A stretch of 37,622 bases of DNA from a virus. Under the pieces are notes generated by a model. That model saw only the letters and a program-made list of their open reading frames with translations. It searched no databases and was not told the origin of the DNA. Both the position numbers and the translations under genes were made by a program. Shown here piece by piece: positions 1 to 5,726 of this stretch (position 1 is the stretch's first letter; every line of letters starts with the position of its first letter). Location of the stretch: positions 1 through 37,622 of IMG/VR virus record IMGVR_UViG_3300034355_000249; one strand, 5' to 3'.

Positions 1-159
1 GTAGCAGCACATAAAGCTGGTCTTAAAATTGCACGTAAACCGGGGAACCGCTCTGCTTACGCGGCTCTGATTCAGAAGCAAATGAATTTACAAGAGAAGC
101 TGATGAGGCAGTATGATGTTTCTTTCATACAATTAAACGGCGCAATGATCAGCGCATGA
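1..159 (+). CDS. C-terminal end of a truncated gene, unknown product
   Basis: Frame 1 is open from the first base of the window to a TGA at 157-159, giving 52 residues with no start codon, so the gene begins before the window. The other two forward frames are closed within 12 bases. The visible part is basic and mostly helical in character (it includes RKPGNRSAY and a KQMNLQEKLM stretch). I do not recognise a family. The stop overlaps an ATG (ATGA, 156-159) that opens only a 13-codon frame ending at 197, which I do not call as a gene. It is the first gene of the rightward early cluster in this window. Confidence 0.6.
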   Translation, partial: VAAHKAGLKIARKPGNRSAYAALIQKQMNLQEKLMRQYDVSFIQLNGAMISA

Positions 160-216
160 TTGACGAAATAGGCCAAGGACGGCCATCTACACAATAAACA
201 CACAGAGGATAGGAAA

Positions 217-666
217 ATGATCATGAATAAAGAAATCGCGGTCGGACTGAAGATGCTGGCTTTTACATACCCCCGTCAAGGGGCTGGCTGGCCTGCCTCT
301 GATATTGAAGATAAGGCAGAGGCCTTCTTTCAGGAAAACAACCTTAACGATCTCGGGCAAACGCCCGAGGAAGCGGCTGCAGTGGAGGCGTACTACGCGG
401 CTGAAAACGCTGCTAGGGCAGCGAAACGGGAGGAGGCAGCGGCAAAACGCGCTGCCCTAATACAGGCAGCGGTTGACGCTTTGCCGCGCAGTCGGACGCC
501 AAAGGACGTGGCAGCATTTGCCACCCTAATACCCCGTTTCACCCTTGATGAAGCGGTTACTTTGGGGTTCGACCGTGTGCACCCCTATCAAACCAGCGAT
601 GTAGAAGTCGAACTAGGCGGCGGCGTAATACGCCCCATCAAAAAACCACGCCGCCACCACAACTAA
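217..666 (+). CDS. Hypothetical protein, alanine-rich helical centre
   Basis: 149 residues, no family recognised. The N-terminal third has mixed composition (KEIAVGLKMLAFTYP), residues about 45-90 are very rich in Ala, Glu, Lys and Arg and should form a long, probably coiled helix, and the C-terminus is basic (KKPRRHHN). ATG at 217 follows AGAGGA (204-209) by 7 bases; a second ATG at 223 follows AGGA (211-214) by 8 bases, so the start is ambiguous by two codons. The stop is 14 bases before the next gene's start, so the two are probably co-transcribed. A nucleic-acid-associated role is only a guess from the basic tail. Confidence 0.7.
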   Translation: MIMNKEIAVGLKMLAFTYPRQGAGWPASDIEDKAEAFFQENNLNDLGQTPEEAAAVEAYYAAENAARAAKREEAAAKRAALIQAAVDALPRSRTPKDVAAFATLIPRFTLDEAVTLGFDRVHPYQTSDVEVELGGGVIRPIKKPRRHHN

Positions 667-680
667 CAGAGGAAATGACC

Positions 681-977
681 ATGAAAAAATTCGCCTTTAT
701 CAGCCGTCACACCCCAACTAAGGAGCAACTTGACCTTGCTACCGAGCAAGGGATTGATATGACCTATATCGGTGACGCAGACGCTTTCAGCGTTGACCCT
801 GATTTTGTCAGGGGCCGCGGTGACTTTGTAGGCGTCATCGTCGTACACCCTGCCGCAGCCCTGCGTTTGGCCTCATCCTTCTTGGTCGGGGTGTTTGAGC
901 ATGGCTATCTCGTGGAAGTGGCTGGTAAGCCTCGCTTTTACGCCACCTCTTTACAAATCTATGATCTGCGGGACTAA
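681..977 (+). CDS. Small conserved phage/plasmid-type protein, unknown function
   Basis: 98 residues starting MKKFAFISRHTPTKEQ. The opening phrase (FISRHTPT-x-EQ, then IGDADAF and VVHPAAALRLA) looks like a small alpha/beta protein that I have the impression recurs in phages and conjugative elements, but I cannot name a function. The start at 681 is preferred over the ATG at 675 because AGAGGA (668-673) is 7 bases from 681 and only 1 base from 675. It sits 14 bases after the upstream gene and 7 bases before the zinc-ribbon micro-gene. Confidence 0.7.
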   Translation: MKKFAFISRHTPTKEQLDLATEQGIDMTYIGDADAFSVDPDFVRGRGDFVGVIVVHPAAALRLASSFLVGVFEHGYLVEVAGKPRFYATSLQIYDLRD

Positions 978-984
978 ATAGATA

Positions 985-1155
985 ATGTTAGACGACCTAG
1001 ACGAACCTAACACAGCTCCGGGCATGTGCCCGGACTGTGGACAGCTAGCTGATATATGGATTGCGAACAGTCAACAGTACGAATGTCGTCTGTGTGACTG
1101 GCGCGGTAGAAACCCAAACAGAGAGATAAACAATGATACAAATAAACAACACTAG
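985..1155 (+). CDS. Zinc-ribbon micro-protein
   Basis: 56 residues from ATG 985 to TAG 1153-1155. Two CxxC knuckles are visible, MCPDCG at residues 14-19 and CRLCDW at residues 34-39, the usual spacing for one treble-clef or ribbon zinc site. It overlaps the start of the Sak4-like gene by 23 bases, as is common in tight phage operons. No strong Shine-Dalgarno is visible just upstream, so translation may be coupled to the gene ending at 977. The paired cysteines make a real gene more likely than chance. Its function is not known; small ribbons of this kind often bind nucleic acid or a partner protein. Confidence 0.6.
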   Translation: MLDDLDEPNTAPGMCPDCGQLADIWIANSQQYECRLCDWRGRNPNREINNDTNKQH

Positions 1156-1801
1156 AGATATACAGCACACTGGACTTAAGGTTCTCGTATACGGGGCTTC
1201 AGGCAGTGGAAAAACTACGCTTGTCAGTACAACCCCTGCACCTATCGTATTGAGTGCTGAGGCTGGCTTGTTGAGTCTCAGGGATTACGATATTCCTTAC
1301 ATCGAAATCCGCAACATGGATGATCTGGCTGAAGCCTACCATTGGGCGGCTGAATCTGAAGAAGCTAGTCAGTACCAGACTGTTTGCCTTGACAGCATCA
1401 GTGAGATTGCAGAAGTGGTGCTGGCTGCTGAAAAGAAAAAGAATAAGGACGCCCGCGCAGCATACGGTGTTATGCAAGACACGATACAAGACTACGTGCG
1501 CAAGTTCAGAGACTTGTCCGGTATGCACGTATACTTTAGCGCAAAGCTAGAAAAGGTACAGGATGAAATGGGGCGTATACTGTACGGTCCATCTATGCCG
1601 GGGAATAAAATCGGCCAGCTACTCCCGTACTACGTGGATGAAGTGCTAGCGCTACGTGTAGAGCATAACGACACCAATCAGACCATCCGCATGCTACAAT
1701 GCGAAGGTGACGGCACGTGGCTGGCTAAAGATAGGTCTGGTAAGCTGGACAAATGGATGGAGCCCGATCTGTCAGGTATTATGCAGAGGATCATAGCATG
1801 A
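1133..1801 (+). CDS. Sak4-like RecA-fold ATPase (phage recombination)
   Basis: 222-residue AAA_24/Sak4-type ATPase. Walker A is GASGSGKTT at residues 21-29 and Walker B is YQTVCLD ending at Asp87. The length matches the Sak4 family, single-domain relatives of Rad51/RecA that support phage homologous recombination, typically together with an ssDNA-binding protein. That context is met: a DUF669-type protein and a Cas4-like nuclease follow. The gene overlaps the zinc-ribbon gene before it and shares an ATGA with the gene after it. The alternative is another AAA_24 phage ATPase with a different role. The family is known for recombination; the role here is inferred from fold and neighbours. Confidence 0.85.
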   Translation: MIQINNTRDIQHTGLKVLVYGASGSGKTTLVSTTPAPIVLSAEAGLLSLRDYDIPYIEIRNMDDLAEAYHWAAESEEASQYQTVCLDSISEIAEVVLAAEKKKNKDARAAYGVMQDTIQDYVRKFRDLSGMHVYFSAKLEKVQDEMGRILYGPSMPGNKIGQLLPYYVDEVLALRVEHNDTNQTIRMLQCEGDGTWLAKDRSGKLDKWMEPDLSGIMQRIIA

Positions 1802-2058
1802 AGATTAACGCCGAAGACGTGTTTTTTGTTACGGAAGAAGGAAAACAAACCACACTGGTTGATTTCATGCAAAGCGTACTAGCAACCATGCAGATGCTAA
1901 AAATTGAATCTGTAGACGCGAGCAATATCTTGCTTGTTGATGACAATGGAGACACTCTACCTTTAGAAGATTCTATGTGGGGCTGCATTAACGCCATAGA
2001 GGGCTTGAACGACAGATTATTAGACTTGGAAACAAGAAAGATTAGCAAACCACACTAA
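1798..2058 (+). CDS. Hypothetical small acidic protein in recombination operon
   Basis: 86 residues, acidic, no family recognised. The start at 1798 is chosen because AGAGGA (1785-1790) lies exactly 7 bases upstream and the ATG overlaps the previous stop (ATGA); an in-frame start at 1753 would lie deep inside the ATPase gene without a ribosome binding site. The sequence alternates short strands and helices, ending in a helical segment (EGLNDRLLDLETRK) that could dimerise. It lies between the Sak4-like ATPase and the SSB-like gene, so a helper role in that module is possible but not shown. Confidence 0.65.
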   Translation: MKINAEDVFFVTEEGKQTTLVDFMQSVLATMQMLKIESVDASNILLVDDNGDTLPLEDSMWGCINAIEGLNDRLLDLETRKISKPH

Positions 2059-2070
2059 GGAGCAATAAAC

Positions 2071-2571
2071 ATGGCAAATTTAGGTTTTTCCGTTAGCCCA
2101 GAAGACGCAGTTGAGCATACATACGACGATAGCCCCGTACCTGCTGGCTGGTATGATGCAGTGATTAAGAAAGCTGAAATCCTACCCACGAAAAACGGCG
2201 GTCACAGGATCAATATACGCTATGATATTACTGGCCCCACCCTTGCTGGCCGCGTGGTTTTCGGTAGCGTAAACATTGCTCACCCAACCAGCCCAAAGGT
2301 AGCGGAGATCGGGAGAGAGCAAATTGCTTTGATTGCAGCCGCATTGAACAAGCGTATTTCCGACTCCGACGAATTAGTCGGCGGTGTCTTGCGTATCAAG
2401 GTCAAGATCACCAAGTCAGAGCAGTATGGCGAGTCAAACGACGTAGCATCATGGGGTAGACCATCCTCAGCGCTCCCACAAGCTCCCCTAGGCTCTGCTG
2501 CGCCTAAATCAGGCAACAACCCATTTGCCTCTGCTCCGCCAAACCCTTTTGCCCTCCCCCCCTCGGGTTAA
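2071..2571 (+). CDS. DUF669-type single-stranded DNA-binding protein
   Basis: 166 residues. Residues 1-125 match the pattern of phage DUF669 proteins: PVPAGWYDAVIKKAE near residue 25, then a beta-rich core with RINIRYDITGP, the VNIAHP segment and a helix before GGVLRIKVK. These proteins often sit beside Sak4, Erf or RecT genes and act like SSB. The last 40 residues are Pro/Ala/Ser-rich and disordered with repeated NPFA motifs, but the tip lacks the acidic DDDIPF-type end of bacterial SSB. AAGGAG 12 bases upstream supports the start. Transcription probably drops at the terminator right after the gene. Confidence 0.75.
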   Translation: MANLGFSVSPEDAVEHTYDDSPVPAGWYDAVIKKAEILPTKNGGHRINIRYDITGPTLAGRVVFGSVNIAHPTSPKVAEIGREQIALIAAALNKRISDSDELVGGVLRIKVKITKSEQYGESNDVASWGRPSSALPQAPLGSAAPKSGNNPFASAPPNPFALPPSG

Positions 2572-2576
2572 ATAGT

Positions 2577-2627
2577 TCTACACTTCCTCTGTAGAGACCT
2601 TTAGGGGGCTTATGGCCCCCTTTTTTT
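2577..2627 (+). terminator. Hairpin followed by rho-independent terminator
   Basis: A first hairpin TCTACA/TGTAGA (2577-2582 and 2590-2595, 7-base loop) is followed by a classical terminator: GGGGGC at 2604-2609, loop TTATG, GCCCCC at 2615-2620, then seven T (2621-2627). It closes the recombination operon, yet the next gene's ATG is the very next base, so it may act as an attenuator rather than a full stop. Confidence 0.85.
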
Positions 2628-3635
2628 ATGGACATGGACATGAACCTACCAGAACAAATCGATCACGTGCTAGAACAAACGGTAGAGAATCCTAGACCAC
2701 ATATAGGTGGCTCTACGCTCGGCCATCCCTGCGACCGTTACCTGTGGCTGGCCTTTCACTGGGCGGTCACGCAGCAATGCCCTGGGCGGCTACTAAGACT
2801 GTTTAAGCGTGGACAGGACGAGGAAGCATCCGCTATCCGGTACCTAGGACTGATCGGCGCAAAAGTGACGCAGCAGCAGCAGGTTGTTGACTTTGGACAG
2901 CATGTATCCGGTAGTGTAGATGGAATCATTACAGGCTTACCTGGACATGAGCTAGCGAAGGTGCTGTTGGAGGTTAAGACGCACAATAAAAAGTCGTTTA
3001 ATGAGCTAGAGAAAAAGGGAGTACAGCTTGCTAAGCCCATACATTACACACAGATGCAGGTGTACATGCACGGGCTAAAGCTGGATCGTGCGCTGTACTA
3101 CGCTGTTTGCAAGGATGACGACCGGCTACACACAGAGATAGTGATGTATAACCGGGAGGCGGCTGTCCTCGCTATCGAGCGTGGCCAGCGGATCGCTATG
3201 ACCAGTAGAATGCCTGAGCCGATAGCTGCTACAGGTGATTACTATGTGTGCAAAATGTGCCCTATGACGGAGTTCTGCCACCAGACGCGATGCACCAAGA
3301 ATGTCAATTGCCGAACATGCGCTTATGCTGATCCAACAATAAACAGCACATGGAGATGTATGGTTCATGGTGCTGACATCCCGTATAACTGGCAACTATC
3401 AGGCTGCGATAATCATGTCCTTCATTCGGACCTTGTACCGTGGCCTATGACGGTCAATGATGATGGCCCACCACAGTACAGGATTGACGGCAAACAAGTC
3501 GCTAACGGCGTGTCAGGGCCGGGAGTGTACAGTTCTAGGGAGATATTGGCTGATCCTGCTTTATGCGCGACTGCTGATCCCACCGTGGAAGAGCTGCGCT
3601 CACGCTTCAATGCAAAAATTGTTCAGCCTACTTAA
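2628..3635 (+). CDS. Cas4/AddB-like PD-(D/E)XK nuclease with Fe-S-type cysteines
   Basis: 335 residues. Nuclease motifs: GSVDGI (Asp98), LLEVKTHN (Glu115, Lys117) and YTQMQVYMH (Gln142, Tyr146). Cys35 near the N-terminus plus Cx2Cx5C at 208-217 is the cysteine layout of Cas4/AddB Fe-S nucleases. A second cluster (CTKNVNCRTC, WRC, GCDNH, residues 222-261) looks like an extra metal-binding domain. With Sak4 and SSB-like neighbours the likely role is 5' end resection for recombination; Cas4-like activity is inferred. Start: ATGs at 2628, 2634 and 2640 all lack a Shine-Dalgarno because the upstream bases are the terminator's T run; 2628 is kept as the longest. Confidence 0.8.
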   Translation: MDMDMNLPEQIDHVLEQTVENPRPHIGGSTLGHPCDRYLWLAFHWAVTQQCPGRLLRLFKRGQDEEASAIRYLGLIGAKVTQQQQVVDFGQHVSGSVDGIITGLPGHELAKVLLEVKTHNKKSFNELEKKGVQLAKPIHYTQMQVYMHGLKLDRALYYAVCKDDDRLHTEIVMYNREAAVLAIERGQRIAMTSRMPEPIAATGDYYVCKMCPMTEFCHQTRCTKNVNCRTCAYADPTINSTWRCMVHGADIPYNWQLSGCDNHVLHSDLVPWPMTVNDDGPPQYRIDGKQVANGVSGPGVYSSREILADPALCATADPTVEELRSRFNAKIVQPT

Positions 3636-3643
3636 AATTTTTG

Positions 3644-3671
3644 TTGACATTAGCATTCACAGCTTTACAAT
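3644..3671 (+). promoter_or_regulatory. Sigma70-like promoter
   Basis: TTGACA (3644-3649, perfect -35 consensus) and TACAAT (3666-3671, five of six for -10) are separated by 16 bases. The start of transcription is expected near 3677-3679. It would drive the membrane-peptide operon (3715 onwards). It lies just after the nuclease stop codon in the only open gap of this region. Confidence 0.75.
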
Positions 3672-3672
3672 A

Positions 3673-3711
3673 CTCCTTAACGCGGCAATTCAGCCGCGTT
3701 AAGGAGGTGAT
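3673..3711 (+). promoter_or_regulatory. Perfect 14-bp hairpin masking a maximal Shine-Dalgarno
   Basis: CTCCTTAACGCGGC (3673-3686), loop AATTCA, GCCGCGTTAAGGAG (3693-3706) are exactly complementary. The right arm contains the start of TAAGGAGGTGAT (3700-3711), a 12-base perfect complement of the 16S rRNA 3' end, 3 bases before the ATG at 3715. In a read-through transcript the ribosome binding site would be buried. A transcript from the local promoter should begin inside the left arm and lose the bases that pair with AAGGAG. Confidence 0.7.
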
Positions 3712-3714
3712 ATT

Positions 3715-3792
3715 ATGAGCGACGCAACAGCATTTTTACTAACTGGGCTTATTGCCCTTTTGCTGGCCTATGCTTACGTGGGGATGATCTAA
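3715..3792 (+). CDS. 25-residue single-span membrane peptide
   Basis: ATG 3715 to TAA 3790-3792. After a short polar start (MSDATA) residues 7-24 are a hydrophobic span (FLLTGLIALLLAYAYVG). The gene has the strongest ribosome binding site in the window and its own promoter, so it is not a random ORF. The stop overlaps the next start (TAATG). Small phage membrane peptides of this shape include superinfection-exclusion, immunity and envelope-modulating proteins, but nothing in the sequence decides between them. Confidence 0.65.
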   Translation: MSDATAFLLTGLIALLLAYAYVGMI

Positions 3793-4091
3793 TGAGTATG
3801 GAAACTGTAACCTGTGAACTCGATGGTATACAGGTGGAATGTACGCTTGAGGTTGAGCCGGATACACCGGCTTACACGTCTGGTCTACCAGAGAACTGTT
3901 ATCCAGCAGAGGGTGGTATCGGTGACATAGAAGTGACATATACCACAGATGGGCTGGTCAAAGTAGATGGTCAATGGATTAAGTTTGATGACGTAATGGT
4001 CGATATTACCGACCTGCTAACCCATGAGCAAATGGAATCACTAACGGAACAATGCTATGACTATTTTAGCAAAGATCAAACAGAGTATTGA
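3792..4091 (+). CDS. Hypothetical acidic protein
   Basis: 99 residues, acidic, cysteine-containing (four Cys, no CxxC pair), no family recognised. The first half reads as beta strands (TVTCELDGIQVECTLEVEPD, then IGDIEVTYTTDG), the end as helix (LLTHEQMESLTEQCYDYF). The start overlaps the stop of the membrane-peptide gene (TAATG), so it is translationally coupled and probably made in step with it. A cytosolic partner of that peptide is possible but only from position. Confidence 0.65.
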   Translation: MSMETVTCELDGIQVECTLEVEPDTPAYTSGLPENCYPAEGGIGDIEVTYTTDGLVKVDGQWIKFDDVMVDITDLLTHEQMESLTEQCYDYFSKDQTEY

Positions 4092-4236
4092 GCATAGGAG
4101 TCTAGTGCGGGAGTATGACCGCATTAGACAAGAGATTGACGACCTACACGCACAGATAGACACGCTGTCTATTCGGTTGGGTACAAGCGTTCGTCGTAAG
4201 TGTGAGATAGAAATAGAACTGAGCAGGGAGCAATAA
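4057..4236 (+). CDS. Small coiled-coil protein
   Basis: 59 residues from ATG 4057, or 43 from an in-frame GTG at 4105 that has AGGAG four bases upstream and lies after the previous stop at 4091. Residues 17-45 are charged with regular Ile/Leu spacing (YDRIRQEIDDLHAQIDTLSIRL), a good two-stranded coiled coil. The longer form overlaps the upstream gene by 35 bases; the GTG start is about equally likely. No family recognised. It ends one base before the next ATG. Confidence 0.55.
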   Translation: MTILAKIKQSIEHRSLVREYDRIRQEIDDLHAQIDTLSIRLGTSVRRKCEIEIELSREQ

Positions 4237-4237
4237 T

Positions 4238-4600
4238 ATGAGCTTTTTAGAGACTGTTTACCAACAGGTGCTGTCCATGCACCTTCCAGCAAGTAGTAAC
4301 GATGTTTGCATCGCTATGAAAAACCATGAGTCGATGGGCGTACTGTCACCCGTCGCTAAGCGTGAAAAGGTCCGTAAGGCGCTGGCTGACCTACGCACTA
4401 AGCGGAAAGTGCTGATCTCATGGACTGATGACGACGGCATATTGTGGTGGAACCTAGCCCATCAAGAGGATACCAAACCGCAAGAGGCTGTCAGTGATGT
4501 CCCAGAAAAGCTGCCGGAGCTGTCTCATTCCGTCATCGTCATGCGTCAGATGCTTCGAGAGATCAGCAGGGCCTTGCTAAAGGCAGCCGATGATCTCTGA
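4238..4600 (+). CDS. Possible winged-helix protein
   Basis: 120 residues. The first 75 look like a winged helix: a helix (FLETVYQQVLSM), a second helix after SSNDV, a recognition-type helix with basic residues (VAKREKVRKALADLRTKRKV), then a two-strand wing (LISWTDDDGILWWNL). The C-terminal 45 residues are a linker and an amphipathic helix. A DNA-binding regulator is plausible, but no close family is recalled. GGGAG at 4226-4230 is 7 bases before the ATG. The gene overlaps the next start by 11 bases. Confidence 0.6.
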   Translation: MSFLETVYQQVLSMHLPASSNDVCIAMKNHESMGVLSPVAKREKVRKALADLRTKRKVLISWTDDDGILWWNLAHQEDTKPQEAVSDVPEKLPELSHSVIVMRQMLREISRALLKAADDL

Positions 4601-4949
4601 TGGCATAATGGAGGACTATGGGCCGTATAAGCGGCTCATAGCGGCGATTATATTGCAAGCCATGCATGATGCTAGGCAGACCCCTATGGACTACAATAGC
4701 CCGGGGCAAGAAGCGGAGATATGCAATAACGCTGAGGACGCGATAGACTTCTTATGCTCTGACAGGCTGAACATCTATTGTGAGATGCTGGAGATTGAAC
4801 CGGAGGCGCTAAGAGAGAATCTAATCAAAGAGCAACATAAACGCTGTGATGATTGTCGCATGTCGTCATTTGATCGCAGCAGGGAGAATAGATACCGTTA
4901 CAATTTCAGGATGAACTATGAACTATATAGACCAACAGCTAGCGATTAG
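4590..4949 (+). CDS. Hypothetical phage protein
   Basis: 119 residues, mostly helical, no function recognised. The pattern LIAAIILQAMHDA...DAIDFLCSDRLNIYCEMLEIEPEALRENL resembles small phage proteins in which a C-terminal segment carries CDDC; here that is RCDDCRMSSFDRSRENRY, a single CxxC. ATG 4590 is favoured because AAAGG (4579-4583) is 6 bases upstream; an ATG at 4608 has no such site. Overlapped by the neighbours at both ends, typical for a translationally coupled operon. Confidence 0.65.
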   Translation: MISDGIMEDYGPYKRLIAAIILQAMHDARQTPMDYNSPGQEAEICNNAEDAIDFLCSDRLNIYCEMLEIEPEALRENLIKEQHKRCDDCRMSSFDRSRENRYRYNFRMNYELYRPTASD

Positions 4950-5124
4950 CTTTATCAAGGCGGGGCTGACACCCCGTCGCTTAGAGCAAACAGAGAAACG
5001 AAACGTCAATAGAATGGCTGAAATGGCTGGCTTTACAGGCGATCAGCTAAGGACAATCTTCGAGCGCTGGGATATTGAAGGCGCTAAGAAAAAAGCTCGT
5101 GACTTAAAAAAGGAGGCAGTATGA
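4918..5124 (+). CDS. Small HTH-like basic protein
   Basis: 68 residues, net basic, helical. The middle (PRRLEQTEKRNVNRMAEMAGFTGDQLRTIFERW) has the helix-turn-helix rhythm with AGFT at the turn, and the C-terminus is lysine-rich (GAKKKARDLKKEAV). A small DNA- or RNA-binding protein is the best guess. Start 4918 has CAGGA 6 bases upstream and overlaps the previous gene by 32 bases. It ends with ATGA shared with the next gene, whose AAGGAGG ribosome site lies in its last codons. Confidence 0.6.
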   Translation: MNYIDQQLAISFIKAGLTPRRLEQTEKRNVNRMAEMAGFTGDQLRTIFERWDIEGAKKKARDLKKEAV

Positions 5125-5396
5125 GAGTATTAGTTTTGTTGTTAATGTGTGGTGCCGCTAACGCATCAGTAGGCTGTTACACTTACGGCAGCATCACTAC
5201 CTGCGGTGATGGCGTGTCCATCTACCGATTCGTCAACATGTCGCAAGTCATTACCCCACAAGGCTCGACCACCGTATATAATTACGATAACGGCAAAAGC
5301 GGGACTCGCACGATCATGGTACCAAGAAACTCTGCTCCCAAGCCCTACTTGGAGCCGTTGTTTGACACTCCCTTGCTGAAACCCTCGCTAGACTGA
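5121..5396 (+). CDS. Exported small protein with signal peptide
   Basis: 91 residues. MRVLVLLLMCGAANA is a short but clear signal peptide with an ANA-S signal-peptidase I site after residue 15; Cys10 lies in the hydrophobic core and the residues before it (LLM) do not make a normal lipobox. The mature part has two cysteines (GCYTYGSITTCG) that could form a disulfide in the periplasm and a beta-rich body. No family recognised. AAGGAGG is well placed. Its last 83 bases overlap, tail to tail, the opposite-strand membrane/coiled-coil gene, so the C-terminus is encoded on both strands. It is the last gene of the rightward unit. Confidence 0.65.
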   Translation: MRVLVLLLMCGAANASVGCYTYGSITTCGDGVSIYRFVNMSQVITPQGSTTVYNYDNGKSGTRTIMVPRNSAPKPYLEPLFDTPLLKPSLD

Positions 5397-5559
5397 TCTG
5401 AATAAGGTTAATGTCTTTGCGGACCTCGCTCATTTCCTTTGCTCTCAGATCGAGGCTTTTCTCCAAAGCCTCGATCTGATATACCTGCTCGCGCTGCGTG
5501 ACGTACATGGTAATAGCAATGCCTAGCACTCCTAGTACCGCTTTGAGTAACTCGCTCAT
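5314..5559 (-). CDS. Membrane/coiled-coil protein, inner-membrane spanin candidate
   Basis: 81 residues. Residues 5-20 are a membrane span (LKAVLGVLGIAITMYV), followed by a charged coiled coil (QREQVYQIEALEKSLDLRAKEMSEVRKDINLI) and a basic/polar tail. This is the shape of an Rz-like i-spanin and it lies directly after holin and endolysin, sharing an ATGA with the holin gene. It is shorter than classical Rz (about 150) and no embedded lipoprotein gene (Rz1) was seen, so the spanin call is tentative; an accessory holin-like protein is the alternative. The 3' part overlaps the exported-protein gene on the other strand, and a 15-bp inverted repeat lies inside its coding sequence. Confidence 0.6.
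   Translation of the reverse strand: MSELLKAVLGVLGIAITMYVTQREQVYQIEALEKSLDLRAKEMSEVRKDINLIQISLARVSARECQTTAPSRAWEQSFLVP
5445..5479. repeat. 15-bp perfect inverted repeat at the convergence of transcription
   Basis: Arms 5445-5459 and 5465-5479 are exactly complementary with a 5-base TCTCC loop. The repeat lies within the spanin-candidate gene, about 50 bases past the stop of the rightward unit. Neither strand has a T run after the stem, so it is not a standard intrinsic terminator, but it could stall polymerases coming from either side. Confidence 0.6.
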
Positions 5560-5717
5560 CCCTTAAACAACACACCAATGAGGCCAGCAACGGCTGTGCC
5601 TGTGACTACAATCTGCTCCATCAGATCAGGTTTTATAGCAATGCCCATCGAGGTTATCAGCATCGTAATCCCTCGCCACGTAGACGGTTGTTTTAGCTGA
5701 TCTATTACCCATTGCAT
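5556..5717 (-). CDS. Holin, two membrane spans (class II type)
   Basis: 53 residues, ATG at 5717, TGA at 5558-5556. Two hydrophobic stretches (WRGITMLITSMGIAI and QIVVTGTAVAGLIGVLF) are separated by a short polar turn KPDLME, and the N-terminus reads DQLKQPSTWRG, a phrase I associate with small phage holins of this type. AGGAGG lies 5 bases upstream. The gene is 9 bases downstream of the endolysin and overlaps the spanin candidate by ATGA, giving an endolysin-holin-spanin order. It would form the inner-membrane lesion at lysis. Confidence 0.75.
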   Translation of the reverse strand: MQWVIDQLKQPSTWRGITMLITSMGIAIKPDLMEQIVVTGTAVAGLIGVLFKG

Positions 5718-5726
5718 AATGTCCTC

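Noticed and set aside
156-197. 13-codon ORF starting on the stop of the truncated gene
   Set aside because: ATGA overlap looks gene-like but the product is too short and featureless to support.
5121-5396. Outer-membrane spanin lipoprotein
   Set aside because: The cysteine at position 10 is preceded by LLM, not a lipobox, and an ANA signal-peptidase I site is better; the gene is also on the opposite strand from the lysis cassette.
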